Notes: a model not told the origin generated them from the sequence alone. A stretch of 64,000 nt of DNA from an uncultured Eggerthellaceae bacterium (GCA_910588095.1 CAJUQH010000001.1:186001-250000); one strand, 5' to 3'. Shown: positions 7,664 to 16,888, numbered from the stretch's first letter. A program made the numbers and translations.

Positions 7664-9580
7664 ATGTACTATTCCAGCGGAAACTACGAGGCATTCGCCC
7701 ACCCCCTGAAGCCTGAAGGCGTCGAGGGCAAGTCGGCCTACATCGTGGGCGGCGGCCTGGCCGGGCTCACGGCTGCCTGCTATCTGGTGCGCGACGGGCG
7801 CATGCCCGGCGATCGCATCCATATCCTCGAGCGCGACCCGCGTGCCGGCGGCGGTTGCGACGGCTGGCACTACCAGGCGCTCGGCTATACCATGCGCGGC
7901 GGGCGTGAGATGGACAACCATTTCGAGGTCATGTGGGACCTCTACCGCGACATCCCCTCCATCGAAGACCCCAGCGTGAGCGTGCTGGATTACTACTATT
8001 GGCTCAACAAGCGCGACCCCAACTACTCGCTGTGCCGCGCCACCGTCGACCGCGGCAAAGACGCGCACACCGACAACAAGTTCAACCTGTCCGACAAGGC
8101 ATGCATGGAGATCATGAACCTGTTCTTCACGCCCGAGGAAGACCTGCAGGACAAGCTCATAACCGACTACTTCTCCGACGAGGTGCTGGACTCCAACTTC
8201 TGGCTGTACTGGCGCACCATGTTCGCGTTCGAGAACTGGCATTCGGCGCTTGAGATGAAGCGTTATGTGACGCGCTTCATCCATCACATCGGCGGCTTGC
8301 CCGACTTCAGCGCGCTGCGCTTCACGCGCTACAACCAGTACGAGTCGATGATCCTGCCCATGGTGAACTACCTGAAGGACCATGGCGTCGACTTTCGGTT
8401 CAACACCCATGTGACCGATGTGCGGTTCTCGTGCGACAGCGCGAAGGACAACCCGCGCAAGGTGGCCACCGAGATTCGCTATACGCTCGAGGAAGGTCCC
8501 GCGGCCATCGACGCCGCCACGGGCGTGCAGGGTGACGCGGCTCAGGCGCCTGCGCCCGAGGAGCAGGTCATCAGCCTGACCGAGGACGACCTGGTGTTCA
8601 TCACGCCGGGCAGCCTGGTGGCGCATTCGTCGTTTGGCAGCCAGGACGAGCCGGCCCAGTACGCACCCGAGCTCACCGCTGGCGACGGCTGGGACCTGTG
8701 GAAGCGCATCGCTGAGCAAGACCCGGCGTTCGGCCGCCCCGAGAAGTTCTGCAGCGACCCGGCCAAGACCAACTGGGAAAGCGCCACGGTGACCACGCTG
8801 GACGAGCGCATCCTGCCCTACATTGAGGCCATCTGCAAGCGCGACCCGCTTTCTGGCGGCGTGGTGACCGGCGGCATCGTTTCCGTGAAGGACTCCAGCT
8901 GGCTGCTCAGCTGGACCATCAACCGCCAGCCGCAATTCCGCGAGCAGCCCGACGGCCAAGTGTGCGTGTGGCTGTACGGCCTGTTCACCGACGTGCCGGG
9001 CGACTACGTGAAGAAGCCCATGCGCGACTGCACCGGGCGTGAGATATGCGAGGAATGGCTGTACCACCTGGGCGTGCCAGAGGACCAGATAGAAGACCTG
9101 GCCACCAACAGCGCCAACACCGTGCCCTGCATGATGCCCTACATCACCGCGTTCTTCATGCCGCGCGCCGCGGGCGACCGCCCCGACGTCGTGCCCGAAG
9201 GCGCCGTGAACTTCGCGTTCATCGGCCAGTTCGCCGAAACGCCGCGCGACACCATCTTCACCACCGAGTACTCCATGCGCACCGGCATGGAGGCGGTGTA
9301 CACGCTGCTCGACATCGACCGCGGCGTACCCGAGGTGTGGGGCAGCGCGTTCGACCTGCGCGCGCTGCTGAATGCCACCGTGCTGCTGCGCGACGGCAAG
9401 CCCGCCACCGACATGAACATGAGCCTGATAGAGAAGCTGCTGGTGAGCAAGGGCCTCAAAGAGATAGAGGGCACCGACATCTACGGCCTGCTGAAGGGCT
9501 ACGGGGTCATCCCTACCGACGAGAAGAATGCCGACGTGCCCGTGCCTGCCACTGGCGCCATGTGGCCCGGCATCCACTAA
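7664..9580 (+). CDS. ohyA: oleate hydratase
   Basis: 638 residues, full length for the MCRA/oleate hydratase family, which adds water to the cis-9 double bond of unsaturated fatty acids to give 10-hydroxy acids and needs bound FAD. The N-terminus has the dinucleotide-binding motif GGGLAG (residues 29-34) followed by an acidic residue in ILERD. The conserved MRGGREMDNHFE block carries the Glu implicated in catalysis in this family. The RBS AGGAAG lies about 9 nt before ATG. It is typical of gut bacteria, where it may detoxify host or dietary unsaturated fatty acids. The SDR gene 184 bp downstream could oxidise the hydroxy product (inference). Confidence 0.95.
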   Translation: MYYSSGNYEAFAHPLKPEGVEGKSAYIVGGGLAGLTAACYLVRDGRMPGDRIHILERDPRAGGGCDGWHYQALGYTMRGGREMDNHFEVMWDLYRDIPSIEDPSVSVLDYYYWLNKRDPNYSLCRATVDRGKDAHTDNKFNLSDKACMEIMNLFFTPEEDLQDKLITDYFSDEVLDSNFWLYWRTMFAFENWHSALEMKRYVTRFIHHIGGLPDFSALRFTRYNQYESMILPMVNYLKDHGVDFRFNTHVTDVRFSCDSAKDNPRKVATEIRYTLEEGPAAIDAATGVQGDAAQAPAPEEQVISLTEDDLVFITPGSLVAHSSFGSQDEPAQYAPELTAGDGWDLWKRIAEQDPAFGRPEKFCSDPAKTNWESATVTTLDERILPYIEAICKRDPLSGGVVTGGIVSVKDSSWLLSWTINRQPQFREQPDGQVCVWLYGLFTDVPGDYVKKPMRDCTGREICEEWLYHLGVPEDQIEDLATNSANTVPCMMPYITAFFMPRAAGDRPDVVPEGAVNFAFIGQFAETPRDTIFTTEYSMRTGMEAVYTLLDIDRGVPEVWGSAFDLRALLNATVLLRDGKPATDMNMSLIEKLLVSKGLKEIEGTDIYGLLKGYGVIPTDEKNADVPVPATGAMWPGIH

Positions 9581-9590
9581 TGGGGCATCG

Positions 9591-9625
9591 GAGCGAGGCG
9601 GCGGCCTGGTTCTCCCGCCTCGCTC
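9591..9625 (+). terminator. hairpin after ohyA
   Basis: GAGCGAGGCGG (9591-9601) pairs perfectly with CCGCCTCGCTC (9615-9625). There is no clear T-run. Confidence 0.5.
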
Positions 9626-9725
9626 TGCCGCGCGTTCCCGCAGAAAGAGCGTGCTCAGCGCGCAGGATCAAGGCTCGCCAGCAAGGATGCTTGCGGGTTT
9701 CCTGCTCACGCCTAGGCGTCGGTGG

Positions 9726-9731
9726 GATAAT
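9726..9731 (+). promoter_or_regulatory. -10 element for the SDR gene
   Basis: GATAAT lies 33 bp upstream of the SDR start, suggesting its own promoter in addition to any ohyA read-through. Confidence 0.4.
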
Positions 9732-9764
9732 GGGCCATATTGCCTTTACGAGAAGGAGCGACTT

Positions 9765-10517
9765 ATGCAGAACCTTGAAGGCCGGGTAGCCATCGTCACG
9801 GGGGCGAGCTCGGGGGTGGGCCGCGGGCTGGCCACCGTGCTGGCGCGCCAGGGTGCGAAGGTGTGCGCGTGCGCCCGCCGGCTTGAGAACCTGAACGACC
9901 TGCGCGACGAGATGGCCGCCGAAGGCGCGGAAGTGCTGCCCGTCGTGTGCGACGTGACCGACCCTGCCCAGATCAAGGCGGCCGTGAGCGCCTGCGTCGA
10001 GCACTTCGGCGGCGTGGACATACTGGTGAACTGCGCCCAGGGCGCCATGCTCTACCGCGAGATAAACGACATCGACGAGGAATACGCGCTCACCGCGTAC
10101 AAGAGCGGCGCGCTAGCCACCCTGCTGTTCATGCAGGAATGCTATCCGCACCTGAAGGCCAGCGGCCACGGGCGCATCATCAACACGGCCTCGGCGGCGG
10201 GCTATGACGGCAATTCCGGGTTCGGTGCCTACGGCATGGCGAAGGAAGCCATCCGCGCCATCACGCGCACGGCCGCTCGCGAGTGGGGCCGCGACGGCAT
10301 CACCGCCAACGTGTTCCTGCCCATCATCGCCACCGACACCTTCCGCGAGACGCAGCCGGAGGCGCTGAAGAGTCTGGAGGGTCGCGCGCTCGTAGGCTAC
10401 ATAGGCACTACCGAGAAGGATTGCGCGCCGCTCATCGTGTTCTTGGTCAGCGACGATGGCGCTTACCTTACCGGCCAATCCTTCATGGTCGACGGTGGTA
10501 TCCACCTGCATACGTAG
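9765..10517 (+). CDS. short-chain dehydrogenase/reductase
   Basis: A 250-residue classical SDR. The cofactor motif is TGASSGVG near the N-terminus, the structural motif NCAQG replaces the usual NAG, and the catalytic Ser and Tyr-x-x-x-Lys lie in NTASAAG and YGMAKEA. The C-terminus ends with the usual GQSFMVDGG. ATG 9765 is chosen because AGAAGGAG sits 6 nt upstream. SDRs of this size reduce or oxidise alcohols, sugars or acyl groups. Its position after ohyA suggests a hydroxy-fatty-acid dehydrogenase, as in the lactobacillus CLA-HY/CLA-DH pathway, but substrate cannot be read from sequence. Confidence 0.9.
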   Translation: MQNLEGRVAIVTGASSGVGRGLATVLARQGAKVCACARRLENLNDLRDEMAAEGAEVLPVVCDVTDPAQIKAAVSACVEHFGGVDILVNCAQGAMLYREINDIDEEYALTAYKSGALATLLFMQECYPHLKASGHGRIINTASAAGYDGNSGFGAYGMAKEAIRAITRTAAREWGRDGITANVFLPIIATDTFRETQPEALKSLEGRALVGYIGTTEKDCAPLIVFLVSDDGAYLTGQSFMVDGGIHLHT

Positions 10518-10531
10518 GATGGTTTTCGTTG

Positions 10532-10600
10532 ACTAATTTCTGTTGGAATGGAAAATATAGCTCGAATGACCTATAATTTCCAATATAATGGAAATTATAG
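10532..10600. promoter_or_regulatory. tandem dyads upstream of second ATPase
   Basis: CTATAATTTCC (10571-10581) and GGAAATTATAG (10590-10600) form a perfect 11-bp inverted repeat with an 8-bp spacer. A second, imperfect dyad lies just upstream (CTAATTTC near 10533 and GGAAAATATAG at 10550-10560). They overlap the AT-rich promoter region and fit an autoregulatory operator. Confidence 0.65.
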
Positions 10601-10614
10601 AGAAGGGAAGCCGC

Positions 10615-11853
10615 ATGCTCAGCGAGCAGTACGTACCGCGCCCGCTCTATGACAAGAAGCTCGACCGGAGCGTCGGCACGTCGAACATCAAGGTGCTCAC
10701 GGGAATCCGCCGATGCGGGAAGTCGACCTTGCTGCGCATGCTCGTCGGGCGCATGCTCGCCGACGGCTTCCCTTCCAGCAATATCTTCTACAGAAGGTTC
10801 GACCAGTTCGGCATGCCGGTCAACCCTGACGCGGACTGGCTTCTCTCGGAGCTGTCCGAAGCCATGGACGCCTCGAACCCTGGCCTGCCCTTCCGCGTCT
10901 TCCTCGACGAGGTGCAGGAGGTCAGCGCGTGGGAGAAGGTGGTGCGGCAGCTGCACACCAAGAAGGGCGCGGACGTTTTCATAACAGGGTCGAACGCCTA
11001 CGTGCTCTCCTCCGACCTTTCGACGTTCCTAGCAGGCAGGTACGAGCAGATCGAGGTCTACCCGCTGTCGTTTTCCGAATACCAAGAATTCGCGCACGCT
11101 GCCGACGACTATCCCAGCGATGACGACGAGCTGTTCCGCGCCTATATGACCTTCGGGGGCATGCCGGGCCTGTTCGAGCTGCCCTTCGCGCAGGACCGGG
11201 AGAAGCAGGACGCGCTCACCACGCTGTTCGATGCGATCGTGTTGAACGATGTTGCCAGGCGCGCCCGTGTCAGCGACATCGACCTGCTCGTGAAGCTCAT
11301 CAGGTACGTGTGCTCGACGTCGGGGTCGCTGTTCTCCACCAAGAAGATATCGGATGCCCTCACCAGCATGGGCAGGAAGGTGAAGCCCGAGACCATCGAC
11401 AACTACCTTGCCGCCCTCGTGCGCGCGTTCGCGCTTTACGAGTGCGAGCAGGAGGGCTTGGCGGGCAAGCAGGTGCTGAGGCCGCTGAAGAAGCTCTATG
11501 CGGCGGACACCGGCTTCAGGAACCTTCCGAGCGGGTTCTCGGGGGCGGACATCGGGTTCCAGCTGGAGAACGTCGTGTTCATGGAGCTGAAGCGCCGGGG
11601 ATACGACCCCTTCGTCGGCGCGCTGCGGAATGCCGAGGTTGACTTCGTCGCGCGGCGGGGAGGCGAGAGGGAGTACTTCCAGGTGACCGCTTCGCTTCTT
11701 GACGATGCAGTCTATCAGCGCGAGCTCGCGCCTCTTGAGGCAGTCGGGGACTCGTTTCCGAAGACGATCCTCACGCTCGACGGATGGCGGACAGGCGTTG
11801 CGCCTTCCGGGGTGAGGATCGTAGGAATTCGCGAGTGGCTGCTTGAAGGCTAG
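10615..11853 (+). CDS. AAA ATPase, DUF4143-type
   Basis: A 412-residue P-loop protein with Walker A LTGIRRCGKST, Walker B VFLDEVQEV, the sensor strand VFITGSNAY, and a C-terminal DUF4143 nuclease-like core (NAEVDFVARRGG followed by YFQVTASL). ATG 10615 is preferred because AGAAGGGA sits 6 nt upstream; the in-frame ATG 10588 is within the operator dyad. It is paralogous in architecture to the gene at 741 but not closely similar. The cellular role of this family is not established. Confidence 0.85.
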   Translation: MLSEQYVPRPLYDKKLDRSVGTSNIKVLTGIRRCGKSTLLRMLVGRMLADGFPSSNIFYRRFDQFGMPVNPDADWLLSELSEAMDASNPGLPFRVFLDEVQEVSAWEKVVRQLHTKKGADVFITGSNAYVLSSDLSTFLAGRYEQIEVYPLSFSEYQEFAHAADDYPSDDDELFRAYMTFGGMPGLFELPFAQDREKQDALTTLFDAIVLNDVARRARVSDIDLLVKLIRYVCSTSGSLFSTKKISDALTSMGRKVKPETIDNYLAALVRAFALYECEQEGLAGKQVLRPLKKLYAADTGFRNLPSGFSGADIGFQLENVVFMELKRRGYDPFVGALRNAEVDFVARRGGEREYFQVTASLLDDAVYQRELAPLEAVGDSFPKTILTLDGWRTGVAPSGVRIVGIREWLLEG

Positions 11854-11968
11854 CGGCAGCTGGCTCTTTACAAAGGCTTTACACGCCCCTTACCCCGTTC
11901 GTACGTGGGCCCGGTAGACTTCTGCCTGCAACGCAAGGCGACAGGAACAAGATGGAGGCACTGCGGGC

Positions 11969-13012
11969 GTGAACGAGATATTGGCAACAGGGCTGGGCCT
12001 TTTGGGAGGCCTCGCCATCTTCCTGTACGGCATGGGGCTGATGAGCGGCAGCCTGCAAGAGGCGGCTGGCGAGCGCATGCGCTCCATCCTGGCGACGGTC
12101 ACGAAGAACCCCGTGCTGGGCGTGCTGGCTGGCGCCTTCGCCACTGCGGTGCTGCAAAGCTCGAGCGCCACCACGGTGATGGTCATCGGCTTCGTCAGCG
12201 CGGGCCTGATGCGCCTTCCGCAAGCCATCCCCATCGTGATGGGCGCGAACATCGGCACCACCATAACGGCGCAGATCATCGCGTTCAAGCTGTCCGACTA
12301 CATCTTGCTGTTCGTGGCGCTTGGCTTCCTGATCATGACGGTAGCGAAGCGGGAGCGCGTGAAGCTGTCGGGCAAGGCGGTCTTCGGGTTCGGGCTGCTG
12401 TTCGTGGGCATCGAGACCATGGGGTCGGTCATGAAGCCGCTGGCGTCCAACCCGGTGTTCACCGACATGATCGCCCAGGTGGCGGGTGTGCCGGTGCTGG
12501 GCGTGGTGGTCGGCACCGTGATGACCCTGATCGTGCAGAGCTCCAGCGCCACCATCGCGGTGCTGCAGAACTTCGCGGCGCAGCCCGGCCCGGACGGCGC
12601 GAGCATCTTGGGGTTGGAGGGCGCGATACCTATCTTGCTGGGCGACAACCTGGGCACCACGGTGACGGCGCTGCTGGCATCCATCGGCCAGTCGCGCGAC
12701 GCCAAGCGCGTGGCGCTGGCCCACTGCATCTTCAACCTGTCGGGCTGCCTGCTGTTCGTGGGCCTTGTCGGGCCCTTCGCCAGCCTGGTGGCGGCGCTGC
12801 CGCCCGGCGGCACGGGCGTGGAGGTCATCGCGCGGCAGATAGCGAACGCCCACACATGCTTCAACGTGGCGATGACCCTGATCTGGCTGCCCCTGGTGCC
12901 GCTGATGGTGAAGCTGGTCATGCTGATCCTGCCTGAGCGACCAAGCCGCCCGCGCGACCTTGCGGGGGTAGGAGGCCCATTGGGCGCCAACGGGCCATTG
13001 CCTGCCGCATAG
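11969..13012 (+). CDS. Na+/phosphate cotransporter family protein
   Basis: A 347-residue membrane protein of the NptA/PNaS type with the two inverted repeats expected of the family, each carrying QSSSAT (in AVLQSSSATTVMVIG and IVQSSSATIAVLQ) and the GxNxGTT motif (GANIGTT, GDNLGTT). The start is GTG with GGAGG about 10 nt upstream. The C-terminal PhoU-like domain of longer homologues is absent. It probably imports phosphate with sodium, and the two-component system immediately downstream supports a phosphate-response context. Confidence 0.9.
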   Translation: MNEILATGLGLLGGLAIFLYGMGLMSGSLQEAAGERMRSILATVTKNPVLGVLAGAFATAVLQSSSATTVMVIGFVSAGLMRLPQAIPIVMGANIGTTITAQIIAFKLSDYILLFVALGFLIMTVAKRERVKLSGKAVFGFGLLFVGIETMGSVMKPLASNPVFTDMIAQVAGVPVLGVVVGTVMTLIVQSSSATIAVLQNFAAQPGPDGASILGLEGAIPILLGDNLGTTVTALLASIGQSRDAKRVALAHCIFNLSGCLLFVGLVGPFASLVAALPPGGTGVEVIARQIANAHTCFNVAMTLIWLPLVPLMVKLVMLILPERPSRPRDLAGVGGPLGANGPLPAA

Positions 13013-13147
13013 CTGCGGCACGAGGGCGCGAGGCATGAGCGGCCATCCTGGGCTTTTCAACTTGCGGGCAACGCCTCGGGCAGGGCTGCCTGCGCGTCGA
13101 TCCGCTAGGTTAGAATAGGCGAGGACACAGGCGAGAGGAGAGGTTCC

Positions 13148-13867
13148 ATGCCGCCGAGCGAGCCGATGCCGTTGGTCTTTTACGTAGAGGATGACGAGAA
13201 CATCCGCGACCTCACATTGTATGCGCTGCGCCAGGCGGGCTTCGAAGGCCGCGGCTTCCCCGATGCGGAGGCGTTCTTCGCGGCATGCCGGGAGGCTGCT
13301 CCTGACCTGGTGCTGCTGGACATCATGCTGCCCGGCACCGACGGCTTGGGCATTCTGGCGCAGGTACGGGCAGATGGCAGGCTGCGGGACGTGCCGGTGA
13401 TCATGCTTACTGCCAAGGGCACCGAACTGGACACCGTGAGCGGCCTCGACGCTGGCGCCGACGACTACCTGGCAAAGCCCTTCTCCATGATGGAGCTCGT
13501 CTCGCGCGCGAACGCGCTGCTGCGTCGCGCCCGGCGGGCCGAGGTGCCGAGCCAAGATGGTCGCATCGTGTGCGGCAGCCTGATGCTCGACCCTGCCGCG
13601 CATCGGGTGGAGGCTGCGGGAACGGTCGTGGACCTTACGCTGAAGGAGTTCGAGCTGCTGCAAGTGCTCATGGAGAACCCGGGCCATGCCCTGTCTCGAG
13701 CCCAGCTCTTCGAGGCCGTGTGGGGCTCGGCGTTCTACGGCGGCACGCGCACCGTGGACGTGCACATGCAGACGCTGCGCCAGAAGCTCGACCGCACCGA
13801 GGAAGGCCTGAGCGCCATGCTGGAGACCGTGCGCGGCGTGGGCTATCGGCTGCGTTCCGCGGAGTGA
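13148..13867 (+). CDS. OmpR/PhoB-family response regulator
   Basis: 239 residues: an N-terminal receiver domain with the phospho-acceptor Asp in LVLLDIMLPGTDG, the switch Thr in MLTAKG and Lys in LAKPFSM, then a C-terminal winged-helix DNA-binding domain (LTLKEFELLQVL, and the ending RTVDVHMQTLRQKL). A TAGAAT -10 lies at about 13110 and the RBS is GAGAGGAGAGG. The sensor kinase begins 3 bp after the stop. Proximity to the phosphate transporter points to PhoB-like function. Confidence 0.92.
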   Translation: MPPSEPMPLVFYVEDDENIRDLTLYALRQAGFEGRGFPDAEAFFAACREAAPDLVLLDIMLPGTDGLGILAQVRADGRLRDVPVIMLTAKGTELDTVSGLDAGADDYLAKPFSMMELVSRANALLRRARRAEVPSQDGRIVCGSLMLDPAAHRVEAAGTVVDLTLKEFELLQVLMENPGHALSRAQLFEAVWGSAFYGGTRTVDVHMQTLRQKLDRTEEGLSAMLETVRGVGYRLRSAE

Positions 13868-13870
13868 CCC

Positions 13871-15373
13871 ATGGCATGCTCGTCGGACCCTCTCGCTCCA
13901 AGCCGGCCTTTCGCGCACCCGCGCAGCCTTTCGCGCAGCATATTCGTCGCGGTGCTCTCGTTCACGTTGGTCGCCGTGCTGGCCACGGCCATCGCGCTGG
14001 TGACCGTGTCGTACTTTGCGGAAGAGAAGCGCTCCGAGGAAGCGCTGGTGATGCAGGCGCGTGCGTGCGCTCAGGTGCTGGAAGGCCGCTCTGCCGATGA
14101 GCGGGTGGAGCTGATTCGCAGCCAGTTTCCCGGGCCCGAGCGGTTCACGCTCGTCGATCCCGCAGGCGTGGTGGTCTGCGATACCGAGGCAGCGGGCACT
14201 GCGCTGGGCAACCATGGGTCGCGGCCTGAGATGCAGCAAGCTGTAAGCCAGGGCGAAGGCGTGCTGGTGCGCCATTCCGACACCTTGGGGCAGGACACCC
14301 TGTACGTGGCCGAGCGGTTGCAGGACGGCTACTTCATCCGCGTCAGCGAAGAGCGCTTGTCGCTCCTTGCCTTCCTGGGGTCCATGGCGCTGCCCGTGGG
14401 CGTTGTGGTGGCGTGCGCCGTGCTGTTGGTCGTGCTGCTGTCGCGGTTCCTTGCGTCGCGCATCATGAGGCCGCTGAACAGGTTGGATGCGAGCGATCCC
14501 TTGGCTGGCGACGTCTACGAGGAGATGCAGCCGATTCTGCGGCGCATCGACCAGCAGCAGCGCCAGCTCAAGCGGCAGAACGAAGAGCTGAAGCAGGCCG
14601 AGGGGCTGCGCCGGGAATTCTCGGCCAACGTGTCCCACGAGATGAAGACGCCCCTGCAGGTGATATCCGGCTCGGCGGAGATGATCGCCGGTGGCCTCGT
14701 GGCGCCGGAGGACGTGCGCGACTTCGGGGGGCGCATCTACTTGGAGTCGCAGCGGCTGCGTGCGCTCATCAACGATGTGCTCACGCTGTCGCGCCTGGAC
14801 GAATCCTCCTTCGACGCGGCCGAGTGCGCGCCGGTCGACATGCTGGAGCTGGTGCGCCGCACCTGCGAGCGCCTGAGGCCGCTTGCGCGCGAGAGGCAGG
14901 TGAGTCTTGCCTTCGACGGGGCGCCGGTGTACGCGGAAGGGAACGAGCCGCTGATAGAGCAGGCGGTGTCGAACCTGGTGGAGAACGCGATCCGCTACAC
15001 GGGCGAAGGAGGCGCCGTGACGGTGCAGGTGGAAAGCCAGGCGGCCGATGGCGCGGCCGGCGACGGCGTCGTGGCCGAGGGCGGCTCGACGGCGGCCGAC
15101 GCCGTACTGGGCGACGACGGGATGCCATCGGGCCCGTGGGCCGTGGTGCGCGTGCAGGACACGGGCATCGGCATTCCCGCGGAGGACCTGCCCAAGATAT
15201 TCGAGCGCTTCTACCGCACCGAGAAGAGCCGGTCCAAGGAGACCGGCGGTACCGGCTTGGGGCTGGCCATCGTGAAGCACGCCGCGTCGTATCATGGCGG
15301 CGACGTGGCCGTGGAGAGCGCCTTGGGGGAGGGGAGCACCTTCACGCTGCGCCTCCCGCAAGCCACGGGCTAG
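13871..15373 (+). CDS. PhoR-like sensor histidine kinase
   Basis: 500 residues with two transmembrane helices (about 25-50 and 160-185) around a short extracytoplasmic sensor, a linker, a HisKA dimerisation domain with the phospho-acceptor His in FSANVSHEMKTPL, and an HATPase domain with N-box (NLVENAIRYT), G1 (DTGIGIP), F (FERFYR) and G2 (GGTGLGLAI) motifs. A low-complexity Gly/Ala/Asp-rich insertion (AADGAAGDGVVAEGG) sits between N and G1 boxes. It is translated with the response regulator 3 bp upstream. Confidence 0.92.
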   Translation: MACSSDPLAPSRPFAHPRSLSRSIFVAVLSFTLVAVLATAIALVTVSYFAEEKRSEEALVMQARACAQVLEGRSADERVELIRSQFPGPERFTLVDPAGVVVCDTEAAGTALGNHGSRPEMQQAVSQGEGVLVRHSDTLGQDTLYVAERLQDGYFIRVSEERLSLLAFLGSMALPVGVVVACAVLLVVLLSRFLASRIMRPLNRLDASDPLAGDVYEEMQPILRRIDQQQRQLKRQNEELKQAEGLRREFSANVSHEMKTPLQVISGSAEMIAGGLVAPEDVRDFGGRIYLESQRLRALINDVLTLSRLDESSFDAAECAPVDMLELVRRTCERLRPLARERQVSLAFDGAPVYAEGNEPLIEQAVSNLVENAIRYTGEGGAVTVQVESQAADGAAGDGVVAEGGSTAADAVLGDDGMPSGPWAVVRVQDTGIGIPAEDLPKIFERFYRTEKSRSKETGGTGLGLAIVKHAASYHGGDVAVESALGEGSTFTLRLPQATG

Positions 15374-15378
15374 CGCGG

Positions 15379-15834
15379 CTAGCCTTGACGCCAGCGCTCG
15401 AGGTGCGGTAGCAGCGTGGCCATGAGGGACACGGCCTCCTCGCGCGAGATGCCCATTGCGTCGGCCTCCATCTGCGCGGTTGCCTCGATGAACTCGTCCA
15501 TATCGACGCCTTTGGCCGTGAAGTCGCCCTGCTGGTAGCAGTACTTGCAGTAGCTCTCGCTGGGCGAGCCGTCCGATTCGGTGCCGTGCAGCTCGGGCTG
15601 CGGGATGGGCATCGAGCAGCACTGGCAATAGTACTCCATGGGCATGTCGAAGAAGCGCTCGAGCGGCACCTGGAAGGTGGTGCAGATGAGCTTAACCATG
15701 TCGATGCTGGGCGACGTCTCTCCGGCTTCCCAGCGCGATACCGCCTGACGCGTGACGTAGAGCTGGCGGGCCATCTGCTCCTGCGTGAGGCCCTTCTCGG
15801 CGCGGATCTGCGCAATCGTGTCCTGCATTGCCAT
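15379..15834 (-). CDS. XRE-family regulator with zinc-ribbon C-terminus
   Basis: 151 residues. The N-terminal helix-turn-helix has GLTQEQMARQLYVTRQAVSRWE. A Cys-rich segment follows (YCQCCSM then YCKYCYQQGDF), matching the putative zinc-ribbon found on small XRE regulators. The C-terminal ~50 residues are acidic and helical. ATG at 15834 is preferred (GAAGGAA 6 nt upstream). It converges with the PhoR-like gene, leaving 5 bp between stops. Confidence 0.85.
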   Translation of the reverse strand: MAMQDTIAQIRAEKGLTQEQMARQLYVTRQAVSRWEAGETSPSIDMVKLICTTFQVPLERFFDMPMEYYCQCCSMPIPQPELHGTESDGSPSESYCKYCYQQGDFTAKGVDMDEFIEATAQMEADAMGISREEAVSLMATLLPHLERWRQG

Positions 15835-15964
15835 GGCGGTTCCTTCCTTCGGGCGGGCTGATGGCTCCATTATCGCGCGGACGGCGCGTCGGGCAAAGCA
15901 ACCGTTTGTTGCGTGAGCGGGGCGAGGTGCCACTCACGTCTTCGCCCCCATGCCTGTCGGCCAG

Positions 15965-16660
15965 CTATTCCTCGATGATGATGCCGAGGCGCCGGGCTAG
16001 GGCAGCGGCCTGGTAGAGGCTCAGCTTCGCGCCGAACACCTCGCCCATGGTGTCTGACACGACGATGCCCTTGAGCTGGCACGACGTAAGGTCGAGGCCG
16101 GTCAGCTTCGTGCGGAAGAAGCTCGTGCCGGTGAAGCGGTCGTCGTCGAGCGTGATGGCGCGCAGTTCCATCTCGGACATATCGGCTGACGAGAAGTCGC
16201 AGGTGCAGGCGCGGATGACTTTCCAGCGGCAACGGTTGAACGCGCCGTAGGCGAAGGTGCAGCCTTCCACGACAACGTGCTCCCAAAGCGCTTCCGTGAA
16301 GGATGCGCCGGCGAACTTGCAGTCCTTGAACGTGCACCGCGTGAAGGCGGCACTGTCGAAGGTGCTGTTGGAGAAGTCGCAGCCCTCGAAGGCGATGTCG
16401 ACGAAGAGTGCGCCGGTGAAGCTGCAAGCCTGGAACAGGCAGTTGGAGAAGCGGCTGCCGGAAACTTCCAGCTCGGTGAAATCTGCCCCGGTGGCGTTGA
16501 GGCCGCGGGCCTCGACGGCTTCGAGCGGGCCGCGGTCGGGGTCTTCGAGGGTGGTCAGCGGCAACGCGTCGAGGGAGGCGGCTATGCGGGGCGCAGCCAG
16601 CTTGCGCGGTGCCGACGCACGGTCGTAAGCGGCTTGCGCCGAGCTGGGGATGACGGCCAT
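15965..16660 (-). CDS. pentapeptide-repeat protein
   Basis: 231 residues. From about residue 45 the protein is a run of A(D/N)LxF-like pentapeptides (for example TGADFTELEVSGSRFSNC, TGALFVDIAFEGCDF), predicted to form a right-handed quadrilateral beta-helix. A C-terminal helical segment (YQAALARRLG-like) ends the protein. Start 16660 has AAGGAGAAGC upstream. Some family members mimic DNA and protect gyrase, but nothing here fixes a role. Confidence 0.85.
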   Translation of the reverse strand: MAVIPSSAQAAYDRASAPRKLAAPRIAASLDALPLTTLEDPDRGPLEAVEARGLNATGADFTELEVSGSRFSNCLFQACSFTGALFVDIAFEGCDFSNSTFDSAAFTRCTFKDCKFAGASFTEALWEHVVVEGCTFAYGAFNRCRWKVIRACTCDFSSADMSEMELRAITLDDDRFTGTSFFRTKLTGLDLTSCQLKGIVVSDTMGEVFGAKLSLYQAAALARRLGIIIEE

Positions 16661-16749
16661 GCTTCTCCTTCCGCTGGCGGCGTGCATTCTTGGCGTTGCT
16701 TCATCATACCGCGTAAGGCAAGCAGGGGACTGTTCGTATGACGCAGCGT

Positions 16750-16797
16750 ATGACGCAGGACGGGGATAACGTCATCAATATCCCCGTCCTGCGTCAT
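16750..16797. repeat. perfect 18-bp inverted repeat (hairpin)
   Basis: ATGACGCAGGACGGGGAT (16750-16767) and its exact complement (16780-16797) are separated by 12 nt. A third partial copy, ATGACGCAG, lies just upstream at about 16738. There is no T-run, so it may be a REP-like element or operator rather than a terminator. Confidence 0.8.
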
Positions 16798-16888
16798 GAT
16801 TTTGAACGTTGCGGAAATGTCCTCTGAACTGATACGATTCGCAATAATTATGTTGTTTTGCGATCAAGGGGCGAAGGGGATTCCGCAA

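Noticed and set aside
7580..9577. Minus-strand frame antisense to ohyA
   Set aside because: Same high-GC shadow effect; the plus-strand gene is full length with clear motifs.
11879..15628. Very long minus-strand open frame antisense to the phosphate transporter and PhoBR-like genes
   Set aside because: It is His/Arg-rich shadow coding from high GC on the opposite strand of clear genes.
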